A DNA stretch of 40,423 nucleotides from Sedimentisphaerales bacterium. Lineage in GTDB: Bacteria > Planctomycetota > Phycisphaerae > Sedimentisphaerales > Anaerobacaceae. Positions 9,165-15,821 of the stretch are shown here, piece by piece. Below the pieces are notes generated by a model that searched no databases, was not told the DNA's origin, and was given only the letters and a program-made list of their open reading frames with translations. The position numbers were made by a program, and so were the translations under genes. Where the stretch lies: NCBI GenBank assembly GCA_016927855.1, contig JAFGLV010000110.1, positions 1 through 40,423 of the forward strand, read 5' to 3'. How positions within the stretch are numbered: the first letter of the stretch is position 1; each line of letters opens with the position of its first letter.

Positions 9165-9764
9165 CCTCGTGGAAGCGTAGATGCGTAGAAGCGTAAATGG
9201 GTAGATGCGTGGAAGCGTTGGAGCCTAGAAGGGCTATAACGTGGATGTGTGCAGGTCAGGACTACAGCGATGCAGAATTGAGGAGGGGAATGATGGGCAA
9301 GACACACAAAGACCTGGGTATCTGGCAGCAGGGGATCGACTTGGTTGACCACGTTTATCAAGCCACCAAGGCGTTTCCGAAAGATGAGGAGTATGGACTG
9401 AAGTCACAAATGAGAAGAGCAGCGGTGTCCTATCCAAGTAATATCGCGGAAGGCGCCGCCCGATCTTCGAGAAATGAGTACATCCGTTTTGCTTATATCG
9501 CTCTCGGCTCGCTGTCCGAGTTGGAGACACAGCTTGTGATAGCCGGGAGGCTGAAATACCTGCAGCCGACAGCCCTGCTCGAAGAAGTCGAGTCGCTGCG
9601 GCGAAAGACGTTGAACTTCATCAAGTACCTGAAATCAGGCAAGAACAAAGGCACGAGCAAATAGAACCATGAACCGACTCCGACACATCCACGCTCTGAC
9701 TCTTCTACGCTTCTACGCATCTACGCGTTTACGCATTCACGCTTCTACGCATCCACGCTCCAAC
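9165..9764 (+). mobile_element. second S23-type insert bounded by imperfect inverted repeats
   Basis: The left flank (about 9165-9255) is made of GCGTAGATGCGTAGAAG words and the right flank (about 9680-9764) of their complements. Exact shared segments are 21 nt (9175-9195 with 9706-9726) and the 11-nt word CGTGGATGTGT near the inner edge. The unit exactly fills the gap between subunits B and D and contains only an S23 ORF. The architecture matches the 5020-5541 unit but the arm sequence is different. Confidence 0.5.
9293..9664 (+). CDS. four helix bundle protein (S23 family), copy 2
   Basis: The 123-residue protein carries the same signature as copy 1: LGIWQQGIDLVDHVYQATKAFP, LKSQMRRAAVSYPSNIAEGAA and EYIRFAYIALGSLSELETQ. 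It should form a four-helix bundle of unknown biochemical role. AGGAGG (9281-9286) is 6 bp before ATG 9293. The adjacent ATG 9290 is slightly close. Both S23 copies share the arrangement of a purine-rich ribosome-binding site followed by ATGATG. The two proteins are clearly diverged, so this is not a recent tandem copy. It separates ATPase subunits B and D. Confidence 0.85.
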   Translation: MGKTHKDLGIWQQGIDLVDHVYQATKAFPKDEEYGLKSQMRRAAVSYPSNIAEGAARSSRNEYIRFAYIALGSLSELETQLVIAGRLKYLQPTALLEEVESLRRKTLNFIKYLKSGKNKGTSK

Positions 9765-10490
9765 AGGGTCTTGCCATGATATCCAACGTAAGTGCCACAC
9801 GCATGGCCCTCTTATCCCTGCGCAAGCGCGTCGCGCTGGCCAGCCGGGGTCACCGCCTGCTCAGTGAGAAGCGCGACGAGATCTCGCGCCAGTTGATCAA
9901 GATCGCCCGCGACATCCAGCCGCTGCGCCGCCAGGTCGAGAGCGAGCTGTCGCAGACGTTCCGCCGATTCATGCTGGCCCGCGCCTCGATGGAGCCCGAG
10001 CACGTCACCGCGGCATTGGCGGTCCCGACCAAGAAGTTCAGCATGGCGATGGAGTTCGCCTCCGTAATGAACGTCAAGGTCCCCCACCTGCTCAAGGACA
10101 TCGAAGGCGAGATCATCTGTTACGGCTACGCCACCACCTCAGGCGAGATGGACGTGGCCTTGCTGTCCCTCGAACGCGCCTTCGACCTGCTAATCGAACT
10201 GGCCGAAAAGGAAAAGCAAGCCCGCCTGTTAGCGGTCGAACTGCAAATGACCCGTCGCCGGGTCAACGTATTGGAGCACGTAGTCATCCCCGAAATCCAC
10301 GAGACCATCCGCTACATCCACGACAAACTCTCCGAAGCCGAACGGGACAATACCAGCCGCCTCATGAAGATAACGGATATCATTCGGAAATGACGGCCCC
10401 GCGTCCTTTCCGGCGTGCCCCGTGCCCCGTCGCTCGTCGCCGTCGCCCGCGACGGTGTTGATGCGTGGGAGCGTAGAAGCGTGAATGCGT
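9731..10490. repeat. 20-nt inverted repeat pair flanking atpD
   Basis: The 20 bases at 9731-9750 recur as exact reverse complement at 10471-10490 (word GCGTAGAAGCGTGAATGCGT). The first arm is also part of the right flank of the S23 insert. The subunit D gene lies between the arms, so the same kind of stem could form around an ordinary gene. Only the arms are repeat; the interval given spans the pair. Confidence 0.6.
9776..10393 (+). CDS. atpD: V-type ATP synthase subunit D (central rotor shaft)
   Basis: The 205-residue protein is the coiled-coil axle of the motor. The N-terminus SATRMALLSLRKRVALASRGHRLLSEKRDE and the C-terminal RRRVNVLEHVVIPEIHETIRYI helix are family hallmarks and form the antiparallel shaft that turns inside A3B3. 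It is the last gene of the operon. No clear terminator (stem plus T-run) follows. A repeat-rich gap does. Confidence 0.93.
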   Translation: MISNVSATRMALLSLRKRVALASRGHRLLSEKRDEISRQLIKIARDIQPLRRQVESELSQTFRRFMLARASMEPEHVTAALAVPTKKFSMAMEFASVMNVKVPHLLKDIEGEIICYGYATTSGEMDVALLSLERAFDLLIELAEKEKQARLLAVELQMTRRRVNVLEHVVIPEIHETIRYIHDKLSEAERDNTSRLMKITDIIRK

Positions 10491-10924
10491 TGTCGTTCGG
10501 AGTGACGCCTTTAGGCGTTTCTCTTTTATTCCTCGCCTCCACATGGTGTGCATGTCCATCCGAGGGTGTGGTCGGGATATGCTGGCGATCAGTGCGGCTT
10601 TCGTAGCATGGGCGTCTCGCCCGTGAGTCGCAGGGCCATTCCTTCGGCTTCGCTCAGGACGGGCTCTGGCCCTGTTTCCACGGGCGAGACGCCCGTGATA
10701 CTCATGGGCAGGATGCCCATGCTACGTGCTGACAAATGCCTATCAATGTGGCCCAGCCGCCCCCGGCTGGGAATGGAATTGAGGCCTCAGCCCCGCAGAG
10801 GCGGCAACCGACCCACCCCCGAGGACTGGGGTGCCACCTGGACCCCATCTTGGCCTTGGTTTGCCCTTTATGCGTGCCACCCGCGGACCTGTGGAAAAGC
10901 TGGAAAGGCCAGCCCAGGTGTGGT
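10394..10924. other. gene-free repeat-rich gap after the ATPase operon
   Basis: I see no supported gene here. It contains GCGT-word repeats (about 10455-10490), the compound palindrome at 10603-10725, a hairpin CCCAGCCG-CCCC-CGGCTGGG at 10752-10771, and GC-rich low-complexity DNA. Open frames across it are not conserved-looking and have no ribosome-binding sites. Confidence 0.6.
10603..10725. repeat. REP-like compound palindrome (GTAGCATGGGC family)
   Basis: GTAGCATGGGC (10603-10613) is the exact complement of GCCCATGCTAC (10715-10725). Nested inside are ACGGGCGAGACGCCCGT and GGGCC/GGCCC dyads and a word resembling TCGGCTTCGCTCAGGACGGGC. It is a long self-complementary intergenic element with no coding content. 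Confidence 0.75.
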
Positions 10925-12400
10925 ATGCTCAGCCTCATGCAGAGTGAGGTTCGCAAGCAGAACGGGGTATACTACACACCCGAAGGGGTCGCGGCTTCGC
11001 TCGTTCGGTGGGCGGTTCGACATCCAACCGATCGAATGCTCGATCCATCGTGTGGAGATGGGCGGTTTCTTGCGCTGCACCGCGAGAGCACCGGCGTGGA
11101 GCAGGATAGCTACGCCCTTCCGAAGGCGACGGCCGGAGCACCATGGGCGACGATCCATAGAGGTGATTTCTTCACGTGGGCCGAGAGGACTAACCAACGC
11201 TTTGATTGTGCAGCGGGCAACCCACCGTTCATCCGTTATCAAAGGTGGACCGGAGATATACGCCAGCGAGCATTGGCGTTGTGCTCGCGGCACGGAGCAA
11301 ACTTCTCTTCCCTATCGTCTTCCTGGGCACCGTTCCTGGTAGCAACAAGCACCCTCCTCAAGAAGGGCGGGCGCATGGCCTTTGTCGTTCCTGCAGAGAT
11401 TGGACATGCGACCTATGCTGTTCCGCTGTTGGAGTATTTCGCTGGCAATTTCTCAGTAGTTCTAGTTATCGCGATTCAAGACAGAGTATTTTCAGGCTTG
11501 TCTGAGGATTGCTGGCTGCTCTATGCTGACGGGTTCGGCGGGAGCACGGACCATATCCGTCTGACGCAACGACAGAGCTTCTGCTACGACCCGCAAGTCC
11601 CCCAGGATTTCGAACGCGTATCGCTGACCGACTGGCGGCACTGGAGGTCGCGACTTCGTCCGTTTCTCCTGCCCGGCGCAATTCGATCGTTCTATCGTGA
11701 ACTGGCGGATGGTCCGACGACGGTACGGCTGGGTGATGTGGCGCGCGTAGGAATCGGATACGTGACTGGGGCAAATTCGTTCTTCCATCTGCGCCCTTCG
11801 GAAGCGGAGCGTGCGGGCATACCGCAGAGGTTCCTGCATCCTTCGGTTCGCAACGGGGGAACCCTGCCCCGCGCGGCTGTCACCCATGCGACTGTCCGGG
11901 CCTGGCTCAACCAAGATAAGCCGGTTCTCCTTCTTAGAATCGGTGACGGCCAGACGCTGCCTTCAGCCGTTGTGCGCCATCTTCAGACGTCTGAGGCAAC
12001 GCAGGCGAAGCAGGCGTACAAGTGTCGCATGAGAGACCCGTGGTATGTGGTTCCTGACGTTCACGTTCCGGATGCCTTTCTGGCGTACATGAGCGGTCAC
12101 GAGGTGGCGTTTGTGGCCAATTCCGCCAAGTGCGTTTGCACGAATTCAGTGCATACAGTCAGGTTGAACAATGGCGTCTCTGTTGAAGCCCTGCGCCGTG
12201 GTTGGTCGTCCTCGCTTGCCCGGCTGAGTTGCGAAGTTGAAGGGCATCCTCTGGGCGGCGGACTTCTGAAGTTGGAGCCCCGAGAGGCAGCCAATCTCGT
12301 ACTCCCGAACGTCCGGAAGGCCGAACTTCGTCCGCTAAGGCTGCTTGATGAAGGTACTGAGATAATGAGGCAGTGGCGTCACTATGGCCAAAGAACCTGA
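10925..12400 (+). CDS. probable type II DNA adenine-N6 methyltransferase
   Basis: The 491-residue protein has the class I SAM-methyltransferase motif LDPSCGDGRFL (near residues 39-49) and the catalytic tetrad NPPF in GNPPFIRYQ (near 97-105), which mark N6-adenine methylases. The N-terminal QNGVYYTPEGVAASLVRWAV is typical of type II methylases. The long C-terminal half should hold the target-recognition region. The start is uncertain: ATG 10925 has AGGTG 4 bp upstream, and ATG 10937 is the alternative. The stop overlaps the start of the next ORF by 17 nt, which suggests a coupled restriction-modification pair. Base composition is less GC-rich than the flanking operons, in line with transfer. 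Confidence 0.85.
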   Translation: MLSLMQSEVRKQNGVYYTPEGVAASLVRWAVRHPTDRMLDPSCGDGRFLALHRESTGVEQDSYALPKATAGAPWATIHRGDFFTWAERTNQRFDCAAGNPPFIRYQRWTGDIRQRALALCSRHGANFSSLSSSWAPFLVATSTLLKKGGRMAFVVPAEIGHATYAVPLLEYFAGNFSVVLVIAIQDRVFSGLSEDCWLLYADGFGGSTDHIRLTQRQSFCYDPQVPQDFERVSLTDWRHWRSRLRPFLLPGAIRSFYRELADGPTTVRLGDVARVGIGYVTGANSFFHLRPSEAERAGIPQRFLHPSVRNGGTLPRAAVTHATVRAWLNQDKPVLLLRIGDGQTLPSAVVRHLQTSEATQAKQAYKCRMRDPWYVVPDVHVPDAFLAYMSGHEVAFVANSAKCVCTNSVHTVRLNNGVSVEALRRGWSSSLARLSCEVEGHPLGGGLLKLEPREAANLVLPNVRKAELRPLRLLDEGTEIMRQWRHYGQRT

Positions 12401-13295
12401 AGCGTGCCGATGGATCGGCCTACGTGCAGCTCTGCGTGAGTTCGCGCTTGCGACGTACGGCACTACCAGTCAACGCCACATCAAACCTCTGCATTGGTAC
12501 ATGGCGTGTCGCCTGTGCCTGGAAGGTGGATTCGATCCGGACGAAATCACGCCGAGACCTCCTTTCGTCGTCGAGGAGACACGAGGTGGTCTGCGCACGA
12601 TCTGTTTTGTTCCCGAATCAGGCGGGTTTGGCGAACAGACAATAATCGGCGGGCTCAAGACAAAGCAGGTTGATGTTGTCGTCACCAAGCGGGACATCGG
12701 ACCTGTGATTGCGGTTTCCATGAAGGGAACGCTCAACGCTTTCCGAAACCTGACGAATCGCCTCGAAGAGGCTGGCGGCGATTGCACGAATTTGCATATG
12801 ACCTACCCATCGCTCGTCTACGCTTATTGGGGCCTCATCCGTGTGAATCGTCCCGGCCCCGTTCCTCCGAATGCGCCCAAACCTCTTCAATCGACCGAAG
12901 GCGTAGTGAGGACAAACGATGTTTCTGTACTCAGCGACGGCCAGCCTCATCAGGCTATTCAGCGCTACCATCTGGCCCTGACCGGGCTGACGAATCGAGT
13001 CGGTCTTCGGAATGACGTGTCCAAATATGAAGCTATTGCGCTAACGCTCGTAAACACGGACGAGCAGTCGCTTGGGACCATCTTCGAGAGCTTCCCTCCG
13101 CCCGGCGATCCTCTGGATTTCTCTAATCTGATGCCGACCCTCTACAGGCAATACGACCAACGGTTTGTCTATCAAGCGCCTGACATGAAGAAGCTGACGT
13201 TGCGAAAGGGATGGGCGGCGGATTCCCCGGCTCTCAGTGATTGGCACCACATTGAGTACGAACCCCGCCTTGTAGTACCGGAAGCCGATATCTGA
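12384..13295 (+). CDS. putative restriction endonuclease partner of the methylase
   Basis: The 303-residue protein overlaps the methylase gene by 17 nt. I do not recognise its family from sequence alone. The segment KTKQVDVVVTKRDIGPVIAVSMKGT (split D and xxK positions near residues 92-117) fits a PD-(D/E)XK nuclease core in which serine takes the acidic place, a variant known in some type II enzymes. The assignment as restriction enzyme is an inference from this motif and from the tight coupling to a methylase. It has no membrane segment or signal peptide. Confidence 0.65.
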   Translation: MAKEPEACRWIGLRAALREFALATYGTTSQRHIKPLHWYMACRLCLEGGFDPDEITPRPPFVVEETRGGLRTICFVPESGGFGEQTIIGGLKTKQVDVVVTKRDIGPVIAVSMKGTLNAFRNLTNRLEEAGGDCTNLHMTYPSLVYAYWGLIRVNRPGPVPPNAPKPLQSTEGVVRTNDVSVLSDGQPHQAIQRYHLALTGLTNRVGLRNDVSKYEAIALTLVNTDEQSLGTIFESFPPPGDPLDFSNLMPTLYRQYDQRFVYQAPDMKKLTLRKGWAADSPALSDWHHIEYEPRLVVPEADI

Positions 13296-13362
13296 GTAGT
13301 GCCGCGTTCCGTGGTCTCTGCCCCCGAACTCTCCCGTTTCTGGACCTGTGCCAGGGACGACC

Positions 13363-14013
13363 TCAATGCTCAGCCGGCAGGGGCGCCGGAAACCTCTCAT
13401 CTATGATGGGGGTGTCCTTCGGCAGCGGGATGCGATTGAGATCGACGATATTGCCGTCGACCACGAGGATGATGTCCGTTCTTACTCGATATATGCCCTC
13501 CGGATGGTCTACGGTTCCCGTCAGTCGCGTGCCCGCGTCCTGGTAGGATTCCCACCTGTTGTCCTTGACCTGGATGTACTCAGGCGTTGGGCCGGGAGAG
13601 CCCAGGACGGTGTCCAGGAGATTTGGGTCGATGCCCGGCCTCGTGTTCCGGGCCGGACCTCTCATCGGGTACAGTATGTACACGCCGGAGGAAATGAGGA
13701 GTTGCTCTCGGCAGGAGGAGGGCCCTCGCCTCAGTATCAGAGGGGCGCCCTCCGTCTTCACGGACAGCACGGACGGCCAAAGCTTCGCGAAATCATCCCG
13801 GCTCCTGAATTGGATCGCGTGTACAGACTCGCGGACGTCATCGTATTGGAAGTAACGTCCCGTGACCTGCACGATCACATCCCGCGGCCAGGGTTTCGGA
13901 TGTAGTTCCAGCGGCACTGGGTGAAAAGTCCCGTATATCCTCGCGGCATGGCAACTGTGGCCTGGTAGTGCGAGGATGAACAACAACAGAAAAGCCGCCG
14001 CTCTATTCTTCAT
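13363..14013 (-). CDS. secreted protein of unknown function
   Basis: The 216-residue protein starts with a signal peptide (MKNRAAAFLLLFILALPGHSCHA) and continues as a soluble domain with no motif I recognise. The segment FHPVPLELHPKPWPRDVIVQVTGRYFQYDD suggests beta structure. Start ATG 14013 is preceded by GAAAGGG and lies 30 bp from the -10 box of a good promoter. It is monocistronic and convergent with the restriction-modification pair. It has no PEP-CTERM tail, so I see no link to the exosortase at 17607. Confidence 0.7.
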   Translation of the reverse strand: MKNRAAAFLLLFILALPGHSCHAARIYGTFHPVPLELHPKPWPRDVIVQVTGRYFQYDDVRESVHAIQFRSRDDFAKLWPSVLSVKTEGAPLILRRGPSSCREQLLISSGVYILYPMRGPARNTRPGIDPNLLDTVLGSPGPTPEYIQVKDNRWESYQDAGTRLTGTVDHPEGIYRVRTDIILVVDGNIVDLNRIPLPKDTPIIDERFPAPLPAEH

Positions 14014-14043
14014 GTATCGCGCCCTTTCAAAAGATCCAGTCCT

Positions 14044-14072
14044 ATCATAGAGAACATTGTCCCTCGCTGCAA
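14044..14072 (-). promoter_or_regulatory. sigma-70-type promoter of the secreted-protein gene
   Basis: On the minus strand TTGCAG (14067-14072) and TATGAT (14044-14049) are 17 bp apart, with the ORF start 30 bp downstream. Both boxes differ from consensus at two or fewer positions. Confidence 0.65.
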
Positions 14073-14121
14073 GCAATAAACGTGGGCAGTCTGCGGAGTA
14101 ACGCCTTCATGTCTTGGTTCA

Positions 14122-14253
14122 TAGTGGCGTCGTCAGATGCTATTCCTCGTTCGTAGTGGCGTCGTGAGACGCTATTCCCGGGCTGGCTGCATCTGAGGTT
14201 TCATATGCCCTCACGGGCATACTACAAACCCTATGCCCTGACGGGCACACTAC
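14122..14253. repeat. paired short REP-like repeats
   Basis: TAGTGGCGTCGT occurs at 14122-14133 and 14154-14165, each followed by a degenerate AGAYGCTATTCC. Two hairpins, TGCCC-TCAC-GGGCA (14206 on) and TGCCC-TGAC-GGGCA (14234 on), each end in an ACTAC tail. They fill the gap between the secreted-protein gene and the AP2/HNH element. Confidence 0.65.
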
Positions 14254-14331
14254 GAACGGTGCTTCTACTTATTCACACCATCCCGGCGACAGCCGGTCCC
14301 GAGATGCGAGATACGAACAACGAGATACGAG

Positions 14332-15084
14332 TCACGAGCGACGCGCGACGCTTGCGCGGTACTCCGCGTGAACGCGCTGGCGTCGCTCTTCCGGCCATTC
14401 GTCGGGGAAGTTAGGGCGGGCGAAGGCGCCGAAGCGTTCGATGGCGGCCTTGTCGTAGGCGCGGGCGGCTTCGATTTCGGTGGGGAAGGTGCCGAGGTTG
14501 ATGTTCTTGCCGTTGTGGCAGATGCGGGCGTACCACGTGCGGCGGCGTTTGTCGTAGTAGACGCCTTTGAACCGCGAGGCGCCGCCGAAGGTCTTGCGGA
14601 TGTTCTGCATGTTTTGCTGGTTGGTGCAGTTGCGCATGTTGCGGCGGCGGTTGTCGAGGCTGTTGCCGTCGATGTGGTCGACCATCTTGCCCGGTGGCGG
14701 CTGCATGATCTCGCGGTGCATGTAGATCGTTTTGCCGCCTTCCTTGCGTCCGGCGTAGAGCTTGCCCGGCGCGACGAGGTGCCATTTGTACCGGCTGAGC
14801 CACTCGTAGTCGGCCGCGTCGACGATCGCGAACTTGCCCTGCGTCAGCGGGATCAGGCGGGAGTCCTCGTCGGGCGGCGGAGGCGGTTCCAGGCGCAGCG
14901 GCGGCTTGGGCCTGGGTCGGAAGTTGGGACAGGTCCCGTGGGGTGGGACGCCCAGCAGTTGGCCGGGCGCGTCGGGATGGGACAGGCACGTGAGCAGGCC
15001 CGGCCATTTGTACAGGACGATCCGGTACAAGCGGCCCGTCGGCCGGACCGCGTTGGCACAGTGCTCGCAACATCGCTTCCGCAT
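14332..15084 (-). CDS. HNH endonuclease with AP2 DNA-binding domain
   Basis: The 250-residue protein has an N-terminal Cys cluster (CCEHC near the start, then two further Cys), a linker rich in proline, an HNH core with MHREIMQPPPGKMVDHIDGNSLDNRRRNMR (about residues 121-150) and an AP2 domain (SRFKGVYYDKRRRTWYARI... LGTFPTEIEAARAYDKAAIERFG). Such proteins are free-standing homing-type nucleases of self-spreading elements. GGAGGTGA precedes the ATG at ideal spacing. The stop lies in the left arm of the flanking inverted repeat, so the C-terminal residues RASVARRS are arm-encoded. Confidence 0.85.
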   Translation of the reverse strand: MRKRCCEHCANAVRPTGRLYRIVLYKWPGLLTCLSHPDAPGQLLGVPPHGTCPNFRPRPKPPLRLEPPPPPDEDSRLIPLTQGKFAIVDAADYEWLSRYKWHLVAPGKLYAGRKEGGKTIYMHREIMQPPPGKMVDHIDGNSLDNRRRNMRNCTNQQNMQNIRKTFGGASRFKGVYYDKRRRTWYARICHNGKNINLGTFPTEIEAARAYDKAAIERFGAFARPNFPDEWPEERRQRVHAEYRASVARRS

Positions 15085-15134
15085 GGCTTCACCTCCGTTT
15101 CACGTCATACTCGCGTCCCGATCGTACATCACAC

Positions 15135-15225
15135 GTAGGGGCAGGCCCCGGTGCCTGCCCCGGCAACCACAGGGTCGGGTTCCCAAAACGCGGAAATAGC
15201 GTTTTGGGGTCCCGGTTGCCCCTAC
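15135..15225. repeat. REP-like palindrome (GTAGGGGCAGG family), copy 2
   Basis: GTAGGGGCAGG (15135-15145) pairs with GTTGCCCCTAC (15215-15225). Inside are GCAGG/CCTGC and the hairpin CCAAAACGC...GCGTTTTGG. It lies just upstream of the HNH ORF. Confidence 0.75.
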
Positions 15226-15429
15226 GGCGCATGGCCGACACTGGCATGTATGATACCATGAATTTCGGTGTATAGCAAACAAATATCTGCAATTCACGTA
15301 ATTTCACGTAACAGGGCGAATGGTAAGGACTTAGGGGGAGGGGGAAATGTGCGGTAAACGCGTCGCTCGTCGCTCGCGTTTCGTATCTCGGTGTTCGCAT
15401 CTCGTATCTCGGCGCTCCTGGCGGAGCGT

Positions 15430-15495
15430 TCAAGCGTGGGAGCGTGGAAGCGTAGAAGCGTAGATGCGTGGGAGCGTAAGAGGGTGAATGCGTGG
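15430..15495. repeat. degenerate GCGTGGAAGCGTAGA direct repeats
   Basis: About six tandem degenerate copies of a GCGTRGAAGCGT-like word, in the same orientation as those at 10455-10490 and at the left flank of the second S23 insert. The rest of 15496-15700 holds no feature I can support. Confidence 0.6.
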
Positions 15496-15709
15496 GAGTG
15501 GGAACGCGGGTCTCAGTACTGAAAACGGCGGGGCGTGGCGACGGGAAAGTGTGGGGGTCGGTCTTTCGGGTTTCCGCGGCGCGCCGGCTGGCCTGGGAGC
15601 GGGAGGATTATAGGGCGCGTCACAGGTGTCGCAGGATGGGCGTTGGCGCCAGAGGCGCGCGGCGGTGGAAATTCGCTTCGATATTCGGTTTGGAGCCGCC
15701 CAAAAGACT

Positions 15710-15736
15710 TAAGCGGGTCGGCGCGTGAACCGATAA
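15710..15736 (+). promoter_or_regulatory. sigma-28 (FliA/WhiG)-like promoter upstream of the EPS operon
   Basis: TAAG (15710-15713), 15 bp, then ACCGATAA (15729-15736) matches the FliA pattern TAAA-N15-GCCGATAA at all but two positions. It lies about 85 bp before the first EPS gene. A sigma-28 promoter would tie capsule synthesis to motility or development regulation. The match is visual only. Confidence 0.45.
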
Positions 15737-15821
15737 ATCTCATCGAAGGATTCAATTACTGTCGATTCGTGAAGGTTTCAGCGGCGGTCGGGATCGCCGC
15801 GACGTGAGGAGTACCGGCGCT

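Larger units (their letters stand above)
14299..15412 (-). mobile_element. AP2/HNH ORF bounded by a 52-nt imperfect inverted repeat
   Basis: The 52 bases at 14299-14350 match the reverse complement of 15361-15412 at 45 positions. Arms are built from CGAGATACGA and GAGCGACG words. The only ORF inside is an HNH/AP2 endonuclease, whose last codons and stop lie within the left arm. A REP-like palindrome (15135-15225) sits between the ORF start and the right arm. The plan is the same as in the two S23 units in the ATPase operon, but with a different cargo. Confidence 0.45.

Noticed and set aside
7775..9361. Long antisense open frame over atpB and its 3' flank
   Set aside because: It mirrors the real B subunit in a GC-rich gene. 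It has no start signal, and the protein has low-complexity Asp/Val/Leu composition.
10548..11342. Open frame over the palindrome at 10603-10725
   Set aside because: Built from repeat DNA and antisense to the methylase start; no domain.
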